Shown: positions 15,927 to 25,597 of the stretch, piece after piece
Layout of the letters: each line of letters begins with the position of its first letter
How positions within the stretch are numbered: position 1 is the first letter of the stretch
Source: Planctomycetaceae bacterium
GTDB taxonomy: Bacteria; Planctomycetota; Planctomycetia; Planctomycetales; Planctomycetaceae
NCBI GenBank assembly: GCA_041398825.1
Contig: JAWKTX010000005.1
Coordinates: 310,001-374,000, forward strand
Length of the DNA stretch: 64,000 nucleotides
Direction: 5' to 3'
Notes under the pieces: model-generated
The model's input: the letters and a program-made list of their open reading frames with translations, nothing else
Databases searched by the model: none
What the model was told of the DNA's origin: nothing
Made by a program: the position numbers and the translations under genes

Positions 15927-17825
15927 TCAGGTCTCCGTCTGTTTTTTGCGAAAGCAGTGTTGCAGCATCCCGGACTTGCCCGCACTGATTGCGATGGCCA
16001 CCAGAAAACTCAGGCCGGCAAGGGCCACCGATTTGATACCGGCAGGCAGATCGGAACGTACAAAGAGCCAGCTACCATAACCGGTCGCCAGCAATATTCC
16101 GCCAAGACAATGGGCGGCCGCCGTCCAGAAGAAAAGCTTGTTGTTCATCAGTCGACCTGCGGCAAACAGAGTAGCAGTGACGGCGACTGCGTAGAAGATC
16201 GAAACGGCGACTCCTGCGTGGAATCGAGTCAACTGTACCACGGTCACCAGCATGCCCAGCGAAGTCGCGGCCGCAGTCACCTCACGCAGAAATTCAGCGA
16301 AACGGTCTCGATAAGACAGGCAGATACCCATCAGCCCGAGGAGCACCACGTGCATCGTAATCAGCGGGACCATGCGGGGGAGCAGCCCGAATGATTGAAC
16401 TGACGAAACAAGATATCCATGACTGGCCCATGCGATGCAAACCAGTGAAATGGCGGCCAGGATTGAACGGCGAGTGTGAAGGCTGATGTAAAGCAGAACT
16501 GCTGCGTTTAAGACGATGGGCCAGATCTGGTTCGGAAGCCAGTTGATCGATGCCAGCTGAGGCATTGACACTCTGGCAGGAACGATCGTCGCCAGGGATG
16601 TCATGGCGAAAAATCCGAATTCCGCAAACCGAAGGCCTCGCCACCAGGCAATCGCATAGAAACCACCGAGAGCAAGGATCGTTAAGTACAGGGGCGATGC
16701 TGCCGTCATTGTCAGATTTTCAAGAAAGCCCCGATACGCAGGGAGCCCGTGCCACGGCACAATGAGCGGGTGCGCAGGAAGAAGTAACAAAGATGCCGTC
16801 AGCATCAGGCACCATTGAAGTTTCCTGCGTTTTTCAACAATACTGATTTCCAGCAACAGCAGCTGGACAGCGAGCAGGAATGGAACCAGCTGGTACAAGC
16901 CAAAAGTGGTATCCCAGAAGTGCTTCATTGTGACCGGCACATCGAACGAGATGGTCAGCGAATAGCTTCGGAAACAAACGGTACCAGCGACCAGAACGAA
17001 TGGTGTCCATGGAAACCATGGCCATCGCCAGGGGGTACCGTTTTCTGCAACACTTGAAGAGCCAGAACGGATGGCAGGAATCAGTGTCAGTGCGAGGACG
17101 GAGGCTGCGGACGGAAATGCGGCGATCAACCATCGCACTTTTTCGTTGGTGAATCCCATGACTTCGGGAAGCAGGCCAAGCGGATAGCAGAAGAACAGGC
17201 CAAGAAATCCATAGAGCGGCAGACGCCATGACCGGGAAAGTCGAACCCGCTGCCCACGAATCAGCAATTCCGAAAGCACTACACAGAATCCATAACTCAT
17301 CAGTATCAGTGCGACGACGCTTTCAAATGAATGGCCGTTGTCGCGGTCTGATCGCACAGTGATTAGTTCATCGAAGCTGATGGAAATGGCGAGGAACATC
17401 ATCAGCACGATCAGGACAATCGAACGCGCGTCTTCCCAGACTTTGCCGACACGAACAATGACGATCGCCGTAATCGTCATCAGGACAGTTACAGCAGCAA
17501 GGCTCAATGCCAGCCCCCACGGTTCCATGTAGGCGACAGAACCCTGCCCGAAAAGAATGCTTTGATCACCCTGCCGAAACAGTTTCTTGAGCCCATAAAC
17601 AAAAAGGCATGCACTGATCAGATAAAACGGGTTATGGGTGTAGAGCAACTTGAGAATACCATCGGATGCCGGAACAGCAGCCCGGACTGTCGAGCCGGAT
17701 TCCATTTCATCGGAAGTTGCCTCCGGGGGAAGCGCAATGGGAGGCGACAATTGAGCGTCGACAGCGCCCGCAGCAGGACCAGAACTTGGCGCAGGGGTAG
17801 CGGCAGAATCTTCTGACATGATCAA
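15927..17825 (-). CDS. Large polytopic membrane protein of unknown function
   Basis: A 632-residue protein with a proline/alanine-rich cytosolic N-terminus (about residues 1-60) followed by many hydrophobic segments in succession to near the C-terminus, roughly 14 or more transmembrane helices. No transporter or enzyme signature was recognised. Polar loops contain DARSIVLIVLM and FDELITVRSDRDNGHSFESV. ATG 17825 is supported by GGGGAG seven bases upstream; MSEDSAA at 17819 is a second possibility. A 10-bp inverted repeat lies in the leader and a strong terminator follows. The gene stands alone. Confidence 0.7.
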   Translation of the reverse strand: MIMSEDSAATPAPSSGPAAGAVDAQLSPPIALPPEATSDEMESGSTVRAAVPASDGILKLLYTHNPFYLISACLFVYGLKKLFRQGDQSILFGQGSVAYMEPWGLALSLAAVTVLMTITAIVIVRVGKVWEDARSIVLIVLMMFLAISISFDELITVRSDRDNGHSFESVVALILMSYGFCVVLSELLIRGQRVRLSRSWRLPLYGFLGLFFCYPLGLLPEVMGFTNEKVRWLIAAFPSAASVLALTLIPAIRSGSSSVAENGTPWRWPWFPWTPFVLVAGTVCFRSYSLTISFDVPVTMKHFWDTTFGLYQLVPFLLAVQLLLLEISIVEKRRKLQWCLMLTASLLLLPAHPLIVPWHGLPAYRGFLENLTMTAASPLYLTILALGGFYAIAWWRGLRFAEFGFFAMTSLATIVPARVSMPQLASINWLPNQIWPIVLNAAVLLYISLHTRRSILAAISLVCIAWASHGYLVSSVQSFGLLPRMVPLITMHVVLLGLMGICLSYRDRFAEFLREVTAAATSLGMLVTVVQLTRFHAGVAVSIFYAVAVTATLFAAGRLMNNKLFFWTAAAHCLGGILLATGYGSWLFVRSDLPAGIKSVALAGLSFLVAIAISAGKSGMLQHCFRKKQTET

Positions 17826-17855
17826 ACTCCCCGGAATAGACAGGAGGTGAGGGGA

Positions 17856-17886
17856 TTCACCGGAAGAAAGACAGGGTTCCGGTGAA
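17856..17886 (-). promoter_or_regulatory. Inverted repeat in the leader of the membrane protein gene
   Basis: TTCACCGGAA and TTCCGGTGAA form a perfect 10-bp inverted repeat with an 11-nt spacer, 31 bp upstream of the start codon. It could be an operator or an mRNA hairpin controlling translation; the sequence does not decide between them. Confidence 0.5.
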
Positions 17887-18027
17887 GCGATCGTTCGTAA
17901 AATATCGTGTCATCAATTGAAGAGACGAGCCACGATCATGACAGAGAGGGCAGGAAACTTTGTCTGGCTTTTTTGTAACGCTTCAGAATTTAGTTCCTGA
18001 GCGACACGTGTCGGGATTTCGCTCACA

Positions 18028-18076
18028 GTGACAAGTGACAAGTGACAAGTGACAAGTGACAAGTGACAAGTGACAA
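18028..18076. repeat. 7-bp tandem repeat, seven units
   Basis: GTGACAA is repeated seven times without interruption. The array lies in the 341-bp gene-free space between the membrane protein start and the M61 peptidase 3' end. It has no spacers and is not a CRISPR; it is probably a slippage-prone microsatellite. Confidence 0.9.
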
Positions 18077-18166
18077 CGGCCCTGGTCGCGTACGAATGAA
18101 GCGATTGCAGTGGTTTGGCGCAGTGCCGATCCATATCAATGGTGAGATATCACTGGGAAGAAAACC

Positions 18167-20065
18167 TCACTGGGAAGACAACCATTTCGCAAGTCGGGCC
18201 TTTACTTCATCGGACGGCTCAGTGACAGGTTTCAGGTTCCATTTTTCTTTGGGTTCGGTCACCGGTTTGACTTCGATCGTCCGGATTTCGCCGCGGCGGG
18301 CGATCAGCACGTCAATCGTCTCGCCGATACCAAGTTGCGTCAGTTGATCCCGCCAGGTTCTGGAGTTCACTCGATATCGATTGAAAGCCAGAATTTCATC
18401 ATCCACATTCAGCCCCGCCTCGTGGGCCGGTGAATCGTGCGTCACGCCGGTAATGATGACCGACGCCGATCCATCTGATGTCTGGATTCCAATCCATGCT
18501 CTGGGTTCCTCCCGTTTGTCATTCGGGGTCTCGTCTGTCTCAGCAGGCTTTACTTCCCGGGCGGCCTCGTTTGTCGGCGCAGTGGCCGCCTTGGTTTCAG
18601 CAACAGTCGCTTCGGATTTCGATTCCGCAAACCGGAGCCCCAGCCAGTTCAGCGCGGGCTGGTAGTCCAGTTCATCGGTTGTTTCGACGTGCTGAGCCAG
18701 CCAGGCATTCATGTCCGTGCCCGCAACTTCGCTCAAGATCGCGGCAAAGTCACTGTTCGAATAACCCTTCGGGCCGGAGTGCCGCTGGTACAGCAATCGC
18801 ATGGCATCGTCCAGACTGCGCGCATCATTCGTGAGTTCACGAATGCGTGCATCCAGCAGGAAGCCAACCACACAGCCCTTGACATAGTAGCTGACGCGAC
18901 TGTTCGAACTGTTCTCATCAGGTCGATAGAACTTGATCCAGGAATCAAAACTGGATTCAGACAAAGACTGCACATTGCGCCCTGGGTTTGTCTGAAGTTT
19001 CTCAATGCTTTTTGACAGTCGTTTCAGGTAGGCCGACTGGTCAATCAGCCCGGCCCGCACCAGCATCAGATCTTCGTAATAACTGGTCAGCCCTTCGGCC
19101 ACCCAAAGACTGCGGGTATTGTTCTCCGTTTCATAATCGTATTGAGTCAGCTCGACTGGTCGCAGACGCCGAACATTCCACGTGTGGAAGAATTCATGGC
19201 TGACAAGACTCAGCCAGTCTTCGTACTTTTCCTTGTTGCGATAATTCCATCGACTGGTCATAACCAGCGTTGAGTTATCGTGTTCCAGTCCACCACCGGT
19301 TTCGGAAATCACATTCAGGAATTTAAACCGCGAATACGGAACGACTCCCCAGAATGCCTGCTGCCGGGCAACAATTTGCTGAACGTCCGCAGCCGCTTTG
19401 GCCGTGTCCCACAACGAACTGTCGCCAATTGTCGCCAGAACATGCGGTACGCCACCGGCGTTAAAATCCTGCACGACCGGGTTCCCGCACAGCACCGGCG
19501 AATCAATCAGCTCATCAAGATTCTCCGCCACGTAGGTATGATCGCGACCCTCCACTGCCACAAGAGACGTCATTGAGCGAGACCAGTCTTCCGGAACATC
19601 GAAGTGAATTCGATGGGGGGTTGATTCGGCGCCGGCGACGGTCAGGAAGGTGGCCGCGCCGTTCAAAACGGCCATGTCCCGATCCACCCAATTGGTTCGC
19701 ACAGACATCTCGTGGCAATAGAGTTGATAAGTGATTCTGACATCTTTCCCAATCGGGCACTCGACCAGCCAGCGATTCTTGGAAGTCTTTTGAATAGACA
19801 ACGGTGCTTTTCCATCGCTGGTCGCATGCAGATGGTCCACATGACGTGCGTACTCCCGAATCAGGTACGATCCGGGTGTCCATGTCGGCATCATGAGTTC
19901 AATGGTTCCGGTGGCTGGCGTTGGAACGACCATCTGAATTTCAGCGTAATGCGCCGCCCGGTGCTCGAACGATACGGTGTACTCCAGAGCTCGCTTTTGT
20001 TCGGCTGAACATGACAATGAGGTCAGCAGAAACGAAACGGCAGAGTAAAAAAGGACTCGAATCAT
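18167..20065 (-). CDS. M61-family metallopeptidase with PDZ domain
   Basis: An exported zinc aminopeptidase of the M61 (glycyl aminopeptidase-like) family. It starts with a signal peptide (MIRVLFYSAVSFLLTSLSCS), followed by the N-terminal beta domain with the motif PTWTPGSYLIREYARHV. The zinc site is VSHEFFHTWNVRRLRP (HExxH near residue 285) with the third ligand in WVAEGLTSYYEDL. A PDZ domain occupies about residues 530-600 (AWIGIQTSDGSASVIITGVT, then SPAHEAGLNVDDEI). Between them is an Ala/Thr/Glu-rich linker. Length is usual for the family. Likely peptide trimming in the periplasm. Confidence 0.93.
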   Translation of the reverse strand: MIRVLFYSAVSFLLTSLSCSAEQKRALEYTVSFEHRAAHYAEIQMVVPTPATGTIELMMPTWTPGSYLIREYARHVDHLHATSDGKAPLSIQKTSKNRWLVECPIGKDVRITYQLYCHEMSVRTNWVDRDMAVLNGAATFLTVAGAESTPHRIHFDVPEDWSRSMTSLVAVEGRDHTYVAENLDELIDSPVLCGNPVVQDFNAGGVPHVLATIGDSSLWDTAKAAADVQQIVARQQAFWGVVPYSRFKFLNVISETGGGLEHDNSTLVMTSRWNYRNKEKYEDWLSLVSHEFFHTWNVRRLRPVELTQYDYETENNTRSLWVAEGLTSYYEDLMLVRAGLIDQSAYLKRLSKSIEKLQTNPGRNVQSLSESSFDSWIKFYRPDENSSNSRVSYYVKGCVVGFLLDARIRELTNDARSLDDAMRLLYQRHSGPKGYSNSDFAAILSEVAGTDMNAWLAQHVETTDELDYQPALNWLGLRFAESKSEATVAETKAATAPTNEAAREVKPAETDETPNDKREEPRAWIGIQTSDGSASVIITGVTHDSPAHEAGLNVDDEILAFNRYRVNSRTWRDQLTQLGIGETIDVLIARRGEIRTIEVKPVTEPKEKWNLKPVTEPSDEVKARLAKWLSSQ

Positions 20066-20312
20066 GTTGTTTCAATCGTGGAGAGACCGCATACAAGAGC
20101 TGGATCACGTCAAACGCTGAGTGATAACATAATGCCAGTCATCCGTCAGCGAGGTTTTCGGGGTCAGCGACGGCCTGGTCCAGCTGTCCGTTGAAAAATC
20201 GGGACGGCGACGGTGTTAACGGAGATCAAGTTTCGGATTGGAGATTTGTATTTCGAATTCGCCGTTTTTGTGTGGATGGGGCGCTGCACAGCTCGGGATC
20301 AGCAAACGGGGC
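20066..20312. other. Intergenic DNA with a half copy of the MITE-like repeat
   Basis: At 20183-20208 the sequence GCTGTCCGTTGAAAAATCGG, followed by GACGGC, equals one terminal inverted repeat of the dispersed element, without its partner. The DNA between it and the transposase relic shows no gene. Confidence 0.55.
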
Positions 20313-20460
20313 TCAGACAAGCTCGTAGTCACCAACAGGTGGTGAAGGATCTTCCCAGAGCTGATCCGTACGAACGGGCGTCTTGAGGATCGTGATGAGT
20401 TTTCGCATGACAGCCGTGAGTGCCACGGCCATCCCAGAGCAACTCTCTTCCGTGAAGAAG
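20313..20460 (-). pseudogene. Relic of an IS110-family transposase (C-terminal end only)
   Basis: On the minus strand, the frame ending at the TGA complementary to 20313-20315 encodes GMAVALTAVMRKLITILKT followed by PVRTDQLWEDPSP. This matches the conserved end of IS110/IS1111 transposases (xVALTAxMRKLLTILNAMxR). The catalytic N-terminal part is absent: sequence further upstream (to about 20750) does not continue the protein in any frame I tried. So this is an old, truncated insertion-sequence fragment, flanked by pieces of the MITE-like repeat. Confidence 0.7.
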
Positions 20461-20756
20461 AGGCGATGAACACTGGCCTGTCAAACCAAGCCTCAGACGA
20501 GAGATGAGGTTTCACGACTGAATACAAACACAAGTCGGGAAGAAAGGCCATCTTTTTCTGCCAGAAACACACTTCCCAATGTGGTCTTTGTTCCAGTGCA
20601 ATCATCATTCTGCAGGGCCAGAATCGGCGCTTCCCGGGACTGAAGCTCAGGGCAACGCGAAGACACTCACCAGTGCTTGGCAAATCCCATGTTTGCCCGG
20701 CCAAACCTGGCGAAGCAAAACGCAGAAGGCTGACCTCTGCGGCGATGAATGGCTTG

Positions 20757-20872
20757 GCTGTCCGTTCAAAAAAACGGGTCAGGTAGACAGGTACGCAGGA
20801 CGACTGGAAACCGTCGTGTTTTCAGGTCTCCTGCTCGAGCCAGTTCCGTTTTCAACAGGCTGTTAGGTTAGG
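20757..20872 (-). repeat. MITE-like palindromic repeat, copy B
   Basis: Inverse orientation relative to copy A: begins GCTGTCCGTTC, contains the core TGTTTTCAGGTCTCCTGCTC and ends AACAGGCTGTTAGGTTAGG. It lies directly beside the IS110 relic in gene-free DNA. The rest of the gap to 21141 holds nothing I recognise. Confidence 0.85.
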
Positions 20873-21141
20873 CTGTTGTGCTCTCTGGCGTCGCCTACTG
20901 TGTTCTTGTTCTGCGACGGCTGCCGGGAGGTTGGCAACTTCGGTTCTTGATAGCGTCTTCATTTTCCATGAGCAGCGTCAGCGCACGGCAAGAAAGCGGG
21001 GAACAGACGCATGTCGTCCGGCGGTGGGCCGCAGTCATACGAAACAGACGCATTGCGCTGCTCCCCGTCTTTCACTTCAGCTCAGCTGAACGGTTAGCTT
21101 CACCCGGTGATACGCTCTACCGGACCTGGTGGCTGCAGTGA

Positions 21142-21558
21142 TCAGTTGGTCAACTGCCCCACCATGATTCCGAAGAGGTATCCATCAAAGAGGATTTCAC
21201 CCCAGTAGTCCGTGGTTGAGTCCCGGTGAAGCACATACTGCACCGTCGTAAAGTACCCGCCTGGTGGCGGAACGTAGTTAATGGTGATTGTGTTGCTGGT
21301 CTTCGTGTAGGTGGCTGTTTCTGTACCCATTGAAACGGTGCCGTTTGGGTAAAACACGAACGTTGGCAGTGCATCTTCCACGCCGGGGTAGAGATCGACA
21401 TAGTAGTCGTATTCTTCAACAGAACTGACTCCCATCAGATAGGATCCATTGAAGTACCTGACTTGCCGAAAGGCCGTTCTTCCTCCGGCTGAAACGGTGC
21501 CGGCGCACATGGCCGACATCACCAACATACAAACACTCAACCTGAACTTTGCTGACAT
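21142..21558 (-). CDS. Small exported protein of unknown function
   Basis: A 138-residue protein with a signal peptide (MSAKFRLSVCMLVMSAMCAG, cleavage near VSA-GG). ATG 21558 has GGGAG six bases upstream, good support for the start. The mature domain of about 110 residues is rich in Tyr, Thr and Gly and looks all-beta (FYPNGTVSMGTETATYTKTS, then VQYVLHRDSTTDYWGEILFD), perhaps a lipocalin- or jelly-roll-like barrel. No family was recognised. Confidence 0.65.
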   Translation of the reverse strand: MSAKFRLSVCMLVMSAMCAGTVSAGGRTAFRQVRYFNGSYLMGVSSVEEYDYYVDLYPGVEDALPTFVFYPNGTVSMGTETATYTKTSNTITINYVPPPGGYFTTVQYVLHRDSTTDYWGEILFDGYLFGIMVGQLTN

Positions 21559-21849
21559 CGATAACTCCCGAATCGTTTGACGTCACGCCATGGCGTGAAC
21601 TTCCCTGTCCATGGTCCGAAGCGCACCTTCATCGCAGCCATCTCAGGTGTGTTTTCTGAGAGGTAAAAGTGCCCCGGACCATCTCCGTCAACAGACAATC
21701 CGTGAAACATGGATTCGTCCTTCACTTCGCCCGAAGATTCTTCGCGAAATCTGAAAAGGTTTCGTATCGACGAATGCGGTCATTCGACTAGCATGACAAA
21801 CCTCAGGAAGGAACCAGTCCGCGGCGGGCCACGCAGCGAGAGGCAGGAA

Positions 21850-22440
21850 ATGAATAATCAGTCGGCGATGATCTCATGGTTGGGGCAACTGCGTGATGGT
21901 GACGATGCAGCAGCCTGTCGACTGTGGGATCAGTATTTCAGCCAGTTGCTGGCCCTGACACGCCAGCGACTCCGGCATACGTCGCGTGCGATGTCGGACG
22001 AAGAAGACATCGTCATCAGCGCGATGAAAAGCTTCTGTATCGGGTTGAGGAATGGTCGCTTCGAACAATTGACCGGGCGGGAAAGCCTCTGGCGTGTCCT
22101 GCTGACAATTACCCTGAGGAAGATCGCCGACAAACATCAGTTTGACCATCGCGGAAAACGCGACATCTCAAGGATACAGTCTGGTCACGCGAATGACGTT
22201 GGTGGTGACACCACTCTTGAGACGCTTCTGAGTCGGGAACCCGATCCGCAAACCGCCATTGCCTGTGCCGACGAGATTGCTTCCCTGCTGGAACGTCTGG
22301 AGCACGATGACCTGCAACGAATCGCGTTAATGAAAATGGAAGGATTCACGAATCAGGAAATCGCGGAGCGGGTTGACTGCAGCCGCTCTTCTGTTGAACG
22401 CAAGTTGCGAACGATACGCATGATGTGGAGCCAGGAATGA
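21850..22440 (+). CDS. ECF-type RNA polymerase sigma factor (Sigma70_ECF, planctomycete type)
   Basis: A 196-residue sigma factor of the ECF group abundant in planctomycetes. Region 2 spans about residues 10-95 (AAACRLWDQYFSQLLALTRQ, then DEEDIVISAMKSFCIGLRNG), and region 4 with its helix-turn-helix about 140-195 (IALMKMEGFTNQEIAERVDC, then SRSSVERKLRTIRMMW). ATG 21850 (MNNQSAMISWLGQL) is chosen because the protein then matches the family N-terminus and AGGCAGGA precedes it; the open frame extends to 21709. Its TGA overlaps the ATG of the kinase gene (ATGA), so the pair is translationally coupled. The kinase may modulate this factor, a common inference for such pairs. Confidence 0.93.
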   Translation: MNNQSAMISWLGQLRDGDDAAACRLWDQYFSQLLALTRQRLRHTSRAMSDEEDIVISAMKSFCIGLRNGRFEQLTGRESLWRVLLTITLRKIADKHQFDHRGKRDISRIQSGHANDVGGDTTLETLLSREPDPQTAIACADEIASLLERLEHDDLQRIALMKMEGFTNQEIAERVDCSRSSVERKLRTIRMMWSQE

Positions 22441-25400
22441 CCCGTACCGGTTCAGGCGAAGATCGCCACCTGACCCGCCAGCAGTTGCTGCAGATTGAAA
22501 GCATTTGCGACCGCTTCGAAAGGGATGCTCGCGATGTTCCATCGGATTCGGCTGAGTCTCTCTATCAGGTTTCGCCCACAGACAGCCAGACAATTTCCTG
22601 CAATGATCGTTACATCGAGACTTATGTTGCGGAAGCTGACCTGGATCTTCGGGATATCGTCAGGGAAGAATTGCAGCGGATCGCAGATGAGCTTTGCGAT
22701 TCGGCCATGGCATTGCGTCGGACCGAGGATTTTGACTCATTGAACGTCGCTGCGGAAGATCTTTCGATCAGCGACTCCTTCACCCTGGAGCCTCCATCTG
22801 TTGAATCGCAGAGCGAGACAACGCGATTGAAGACTCTTTTCGGCGAGCGATTTGATCCCATCGAACAGCTGGGTGCCGGAACCTACGGGAAAGTATGGAA
22901 GGTTCGCGACCGAAAGCTGAACCGCACCGTCGCGATCAAGTTCCCCCATATTCCGAATGCAACAAGTCATGCGAGATTCCTCCGCGAAGCACGCGCGGCC
23001 TCCCGGCTCGATCATCCGGGAATTGTCCGCATTCTGGAATTAAACGACCATCACGACACCTGTTTTCTCCTGATGGAATATGTCGACGGCCCGTCCCTCT
23101 CCCGTGTGATGCGCACAGAGAAGCAAAGTCATCGACAGATTGCAGTCCACCTTCGATCGATCGCAGACGCACTTGCCTATGCTCACGGACTCGGGGTCAT
23201 TCATCGCGATCTAAAGCCTCAGAATATCTTGTTTGATCTGGCGGGCAGGATTCAGATTGTTGACTTTGGACTGGCAAAAGACTGGTGTGATGCCGACGCA
23301 TCACTCACCGCCAGCGGGATGCTGATGGGCACACCCGCATATATGGCTCCGGAACAGGTCAGTGTCTCCAGGTGTGACGCGGCTCCAACGCTGGACGTAT
23401 ACGCTCTGGGCGTTGTGTTGTACGAGATGCTCACGGGCGAACTGCCGTTTCGCGGATCAACAGATCGTGTGCTCTACCAACTGTCCAGCGTCGACCCCGT
23501 TCGTCCGCGGTTGCTGAATCCTTCGGTCCCGGAAGAGCTTGAAACGATCTGTTGCAAGTGTCTCGAAAAACGACCTGAAGACCGATTCCGTTCGATGGCG
23601 GACCTCCGCGACGAACTGACTCGCTATCTGGATGGGATGCCAATCCATTCGAAGCCACCGGGCAGTTTGAAACGCCTGCAAAAATGGGCCGCTCGCAATC
23701 GACGGCTGGCGGCCGCTGCGGCGAGTGTCGCCACCCTGGGCTGCATCACAATTGCCGTGTCGCTGATCGCTGCAGCGGTGCTGAAAGAAGGCTGGAATCG
23801 GGAACACCATCTGCGCGTTGATGCTGAGCAGGCAAAACGGGAGCTTGCTGCGGCCCTGAAAGATGTATCCGCAGCCAGAGATGCAGAAACCAAAGCGAGA
23901 ATTTCTGCCCAGAACAATGCCGAAACCGCTCGCCAGCAAATCGTGGCAAACCGCGAATCTCTAAGGTTCATTGAGACCGTCTTTCAGGATGCTGACCCAC
24001 TGCAGGCGCTGCTGGATGGCCAGGGTTTCGGTCAGCCGTCTCACGAACAGACGACGCTCTCCGCAGTCATCGATGCCGCTGCCGCGCGAATCGATGTGGA
24101 ACTGATGAGCCAGCCTGCGGCCAGGGCGCACGTTCTGGACGTGATCGGGAATGCGTATCGGTCGATCGGACAGTTCGCAAAAGCCGAGACGGCATTCTCC
24201 CGCTCAGGGCAGATCAGAGATCAATTGTCTGTCGGTGGCCCGGGATCCGGAGACACGAGCGTCAGCCCTGAAGCTGTTCATCACTGGTTTTACCTGGGTC
24301 GACTTGCACACGACCAGTCCCGGTGGGATCAGGCAGAGGATCTTTACCAAAGGGCCATTCGCGAGACGGAGATTGCTGATGAACGCTCTATCCACTTCAG
24401 GGACTTGCAGCTGGCGATTGCGGACATAGAGTTTCAGCTCGGCAAGCTTAAGGCAGATCGAGGAGAAGGTGAAAACGCTGCCGCCCATTTTCAGCGTTCG
24501 CTTGAGATTCGGACAAAATGGCTTCCCGCGGATTCGACTCTCGTGCAGGCTTCACAGGTGGGACTTGCGATGGCCTTCTCCGGGACCGAATCAGAGCAGC
24601 CGCTCCGTGAACTTCTGTCGCTGCCCGGTCAACAGGACTGGCTCAGGAAAGGTGCACACCTCTTCGCCGGTGCAACTCTCCATCGGCGCAACGGCGAGCT
24701 GGACGATGCCATCCTGGAATACGAATCTGTTATCGAGATCGTGGACCGGCACCTGTCTGACAGCCATCCGATTGCAATTTTTGTCCGCGCAGATTTTGCG
24801 GGGCTGCTTTACGAACGCGGAGTCTATAAACGAGCCCTGCCAGTAATTCAGGATGTCCTGCAACAGGCCGATCAAATCTGTACCTCGCACCGGAAGTTGC
24901 TGCCCATTCGATTGAAGCTGGCCTTCGAATTCAGTCGAGCAAATCGTTTTGATGAGGCGAGGCAGCTCTATAATGATGCTCTTCGATATCATAGGCCGGA
25001 CACCGCTTCGCTGATGGAAATACACCATGGCCTGGCATTTTGTGATCTGGTCGCCAACCAGGCGACTGATGCCCTGAAGCATATCGAATTCGTCTGGGAC
25101 CAGCGGCGGACTTTTGTTCTGGAGCAAACAGCATGGTACGCCCATGTCTACGCACTGGCGCTGAAGCAGGCCGGACGGGAATCCGAAGCGGTTCGGCTGG
25201 AAGCGGAATCGTACGACGCGGCAAAAGCGATCGAGCACCCACTCGAACATCCTGTCTGGGCCGAACGCATCGCTGTGGTTTTCGCCCACAACAATGATTT
25301 TGACAACGCCGTACGAATGAACAGTCACGCCGTCAGGCTGGAACGAATGGTTCGACCTGCAGACCATCCCCGGCTCGCTGACAGGCTCAGTTCTCTCGCG

Positions 25401-25580
25401 TTCCTGTTGCAGCGACAGGGATCGACTGACGCGGCAGTGGATGCATGGGAAGAATGTCTTTCGATCCGGGAAATGCAATTGCCATTGGACGACATCCGTA
25501 TTCAGGAAACACGTAATCGCCTCTCGTCGCTGAAAAGTGAAAGGGGCGTTTCGGATACGCTGGCAGACGCGACCGAGTAA
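22437..25580 (+). CDS. Transmembrane Ser/Thr protein kinase with TPR-like C-terminus
   Basis: A 1047-residue Hanks-type kinase. The kinase domain spans about residues 140-405: glycine loop LGAGTYGKVWKV, lysine in VAIKFPH, catalytic HRDLKPQN, metal-binding DFGLA, and GTPAYMAPEQ, so it should be active. One hydrophobic segment at about 420-450 (AAAAASVATLGCITIAVSLI) anchors it. A coiled coil rich in Ala, Glu and Arg follows, then helical TPR-like repeats to the end (AKAETAFSRSGQ, DQAEDLYQRAIRE, AAAHFQRSLEIR, DEARQLYNDALRY, AAVDAWEECLSIRE). Start ATG 22437 overlaps the sigma-factor stop. Role: signal input coupled to the ECF factor, by inference. Confidence 0.93.
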   Translation: MTRTGSGEDRHLTRQQLLQIESICDRFERDARDVPSDSAESLYQVSPTDSQTISCNDRYIETYVAEADLDLRDIVREELQRIADELCDSAMALRRTEDFDSLNVAAEDLSISDSFTLEPPSVESQSETTRLKTLFGERFDPIEQLGAGTYGKVWKVRDRKLNRTVAIKFPHIPNATSHARFLREARAASRLDHPGIVRILELNDHHDTCFLLMEYVDGPSLSRVMRTEKQSHRQIAVHLRSIADALAYAHGLGVIHRDLKPQNILFDLAGRIQIVDFGLAKDWCDADASLTASGMLMGTPAYMAPEQVSVSRCDAAPTLDVYALGVVLYEMLTGELPFRGSTDRVLYQLSSVDPVRPRLLNPSVPEELETICCKCLEKRPEDRFRSMADLRDELTRYLDGMPIHSKPPGSLKRLQKWAARNRRLAAAAASVATLGCITIAVSLIAAAVLKEGWNREHHLRVDAEQAKRELAAALKDVSAARDAETKARISAQNNAETARQQIVANRESLRFIETVFQDADPLQALLDGQGFGQPSHEQTTLSAVIDAAAARIDVELMSQPAARAHVLDVIGNAYRSIGQFAKAETAFSRSGQIRDQLSVGGPGSGDTSVSPEAVHHWFYLGRLAHDQSRWDQAEDLYQRAIRETEIADERSIHFRDLQLAIADIEFQLGKLKADRGEGENAAAHFQRSLEIRTKWLPADSTLVQASQVGLAMAFSGTESEQPLRELLSLPGQQDWLRKGAHLFAGATLHRRNGELDDAILEYESVIEIVDRHLSDSHPIAIFVRADFAGLLYERGVYKRALPVIQDVLQQADQICTSHRKLLPIRLKLAFEFSRANRFDEARQLYNDALRYHRPDTASLMEIHHGLAFCDLVANQATDALKHIEFVWDQRRTFVLEQTAWYAHVYALALKQAGRESEAVRLEAESYDAAKAIEHPLEHPVWAERIAVVFAHNNDFDNAVRMNSHAVRLERMVRPADHPRLADRLSSLAFLLQRQGSTDAAVDAWEECLSIREMQLPLDDIRIQETRNRLSSLKSERGVSDTLADATE

Positions 25581-25597
25581 CCGTCAATTTTAATCCG

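Noticed and set aside
18028..18076. CRISPR-like array
   Set aside because: The seven units are directly contiguous, with no spacers and no cas genes nearby.
20579..20866. 95-codon plus frame across the repeat and the IS relic
   Set aside because: It runs through the MITE-like repeat, has no start signal and shows no protein similarity.
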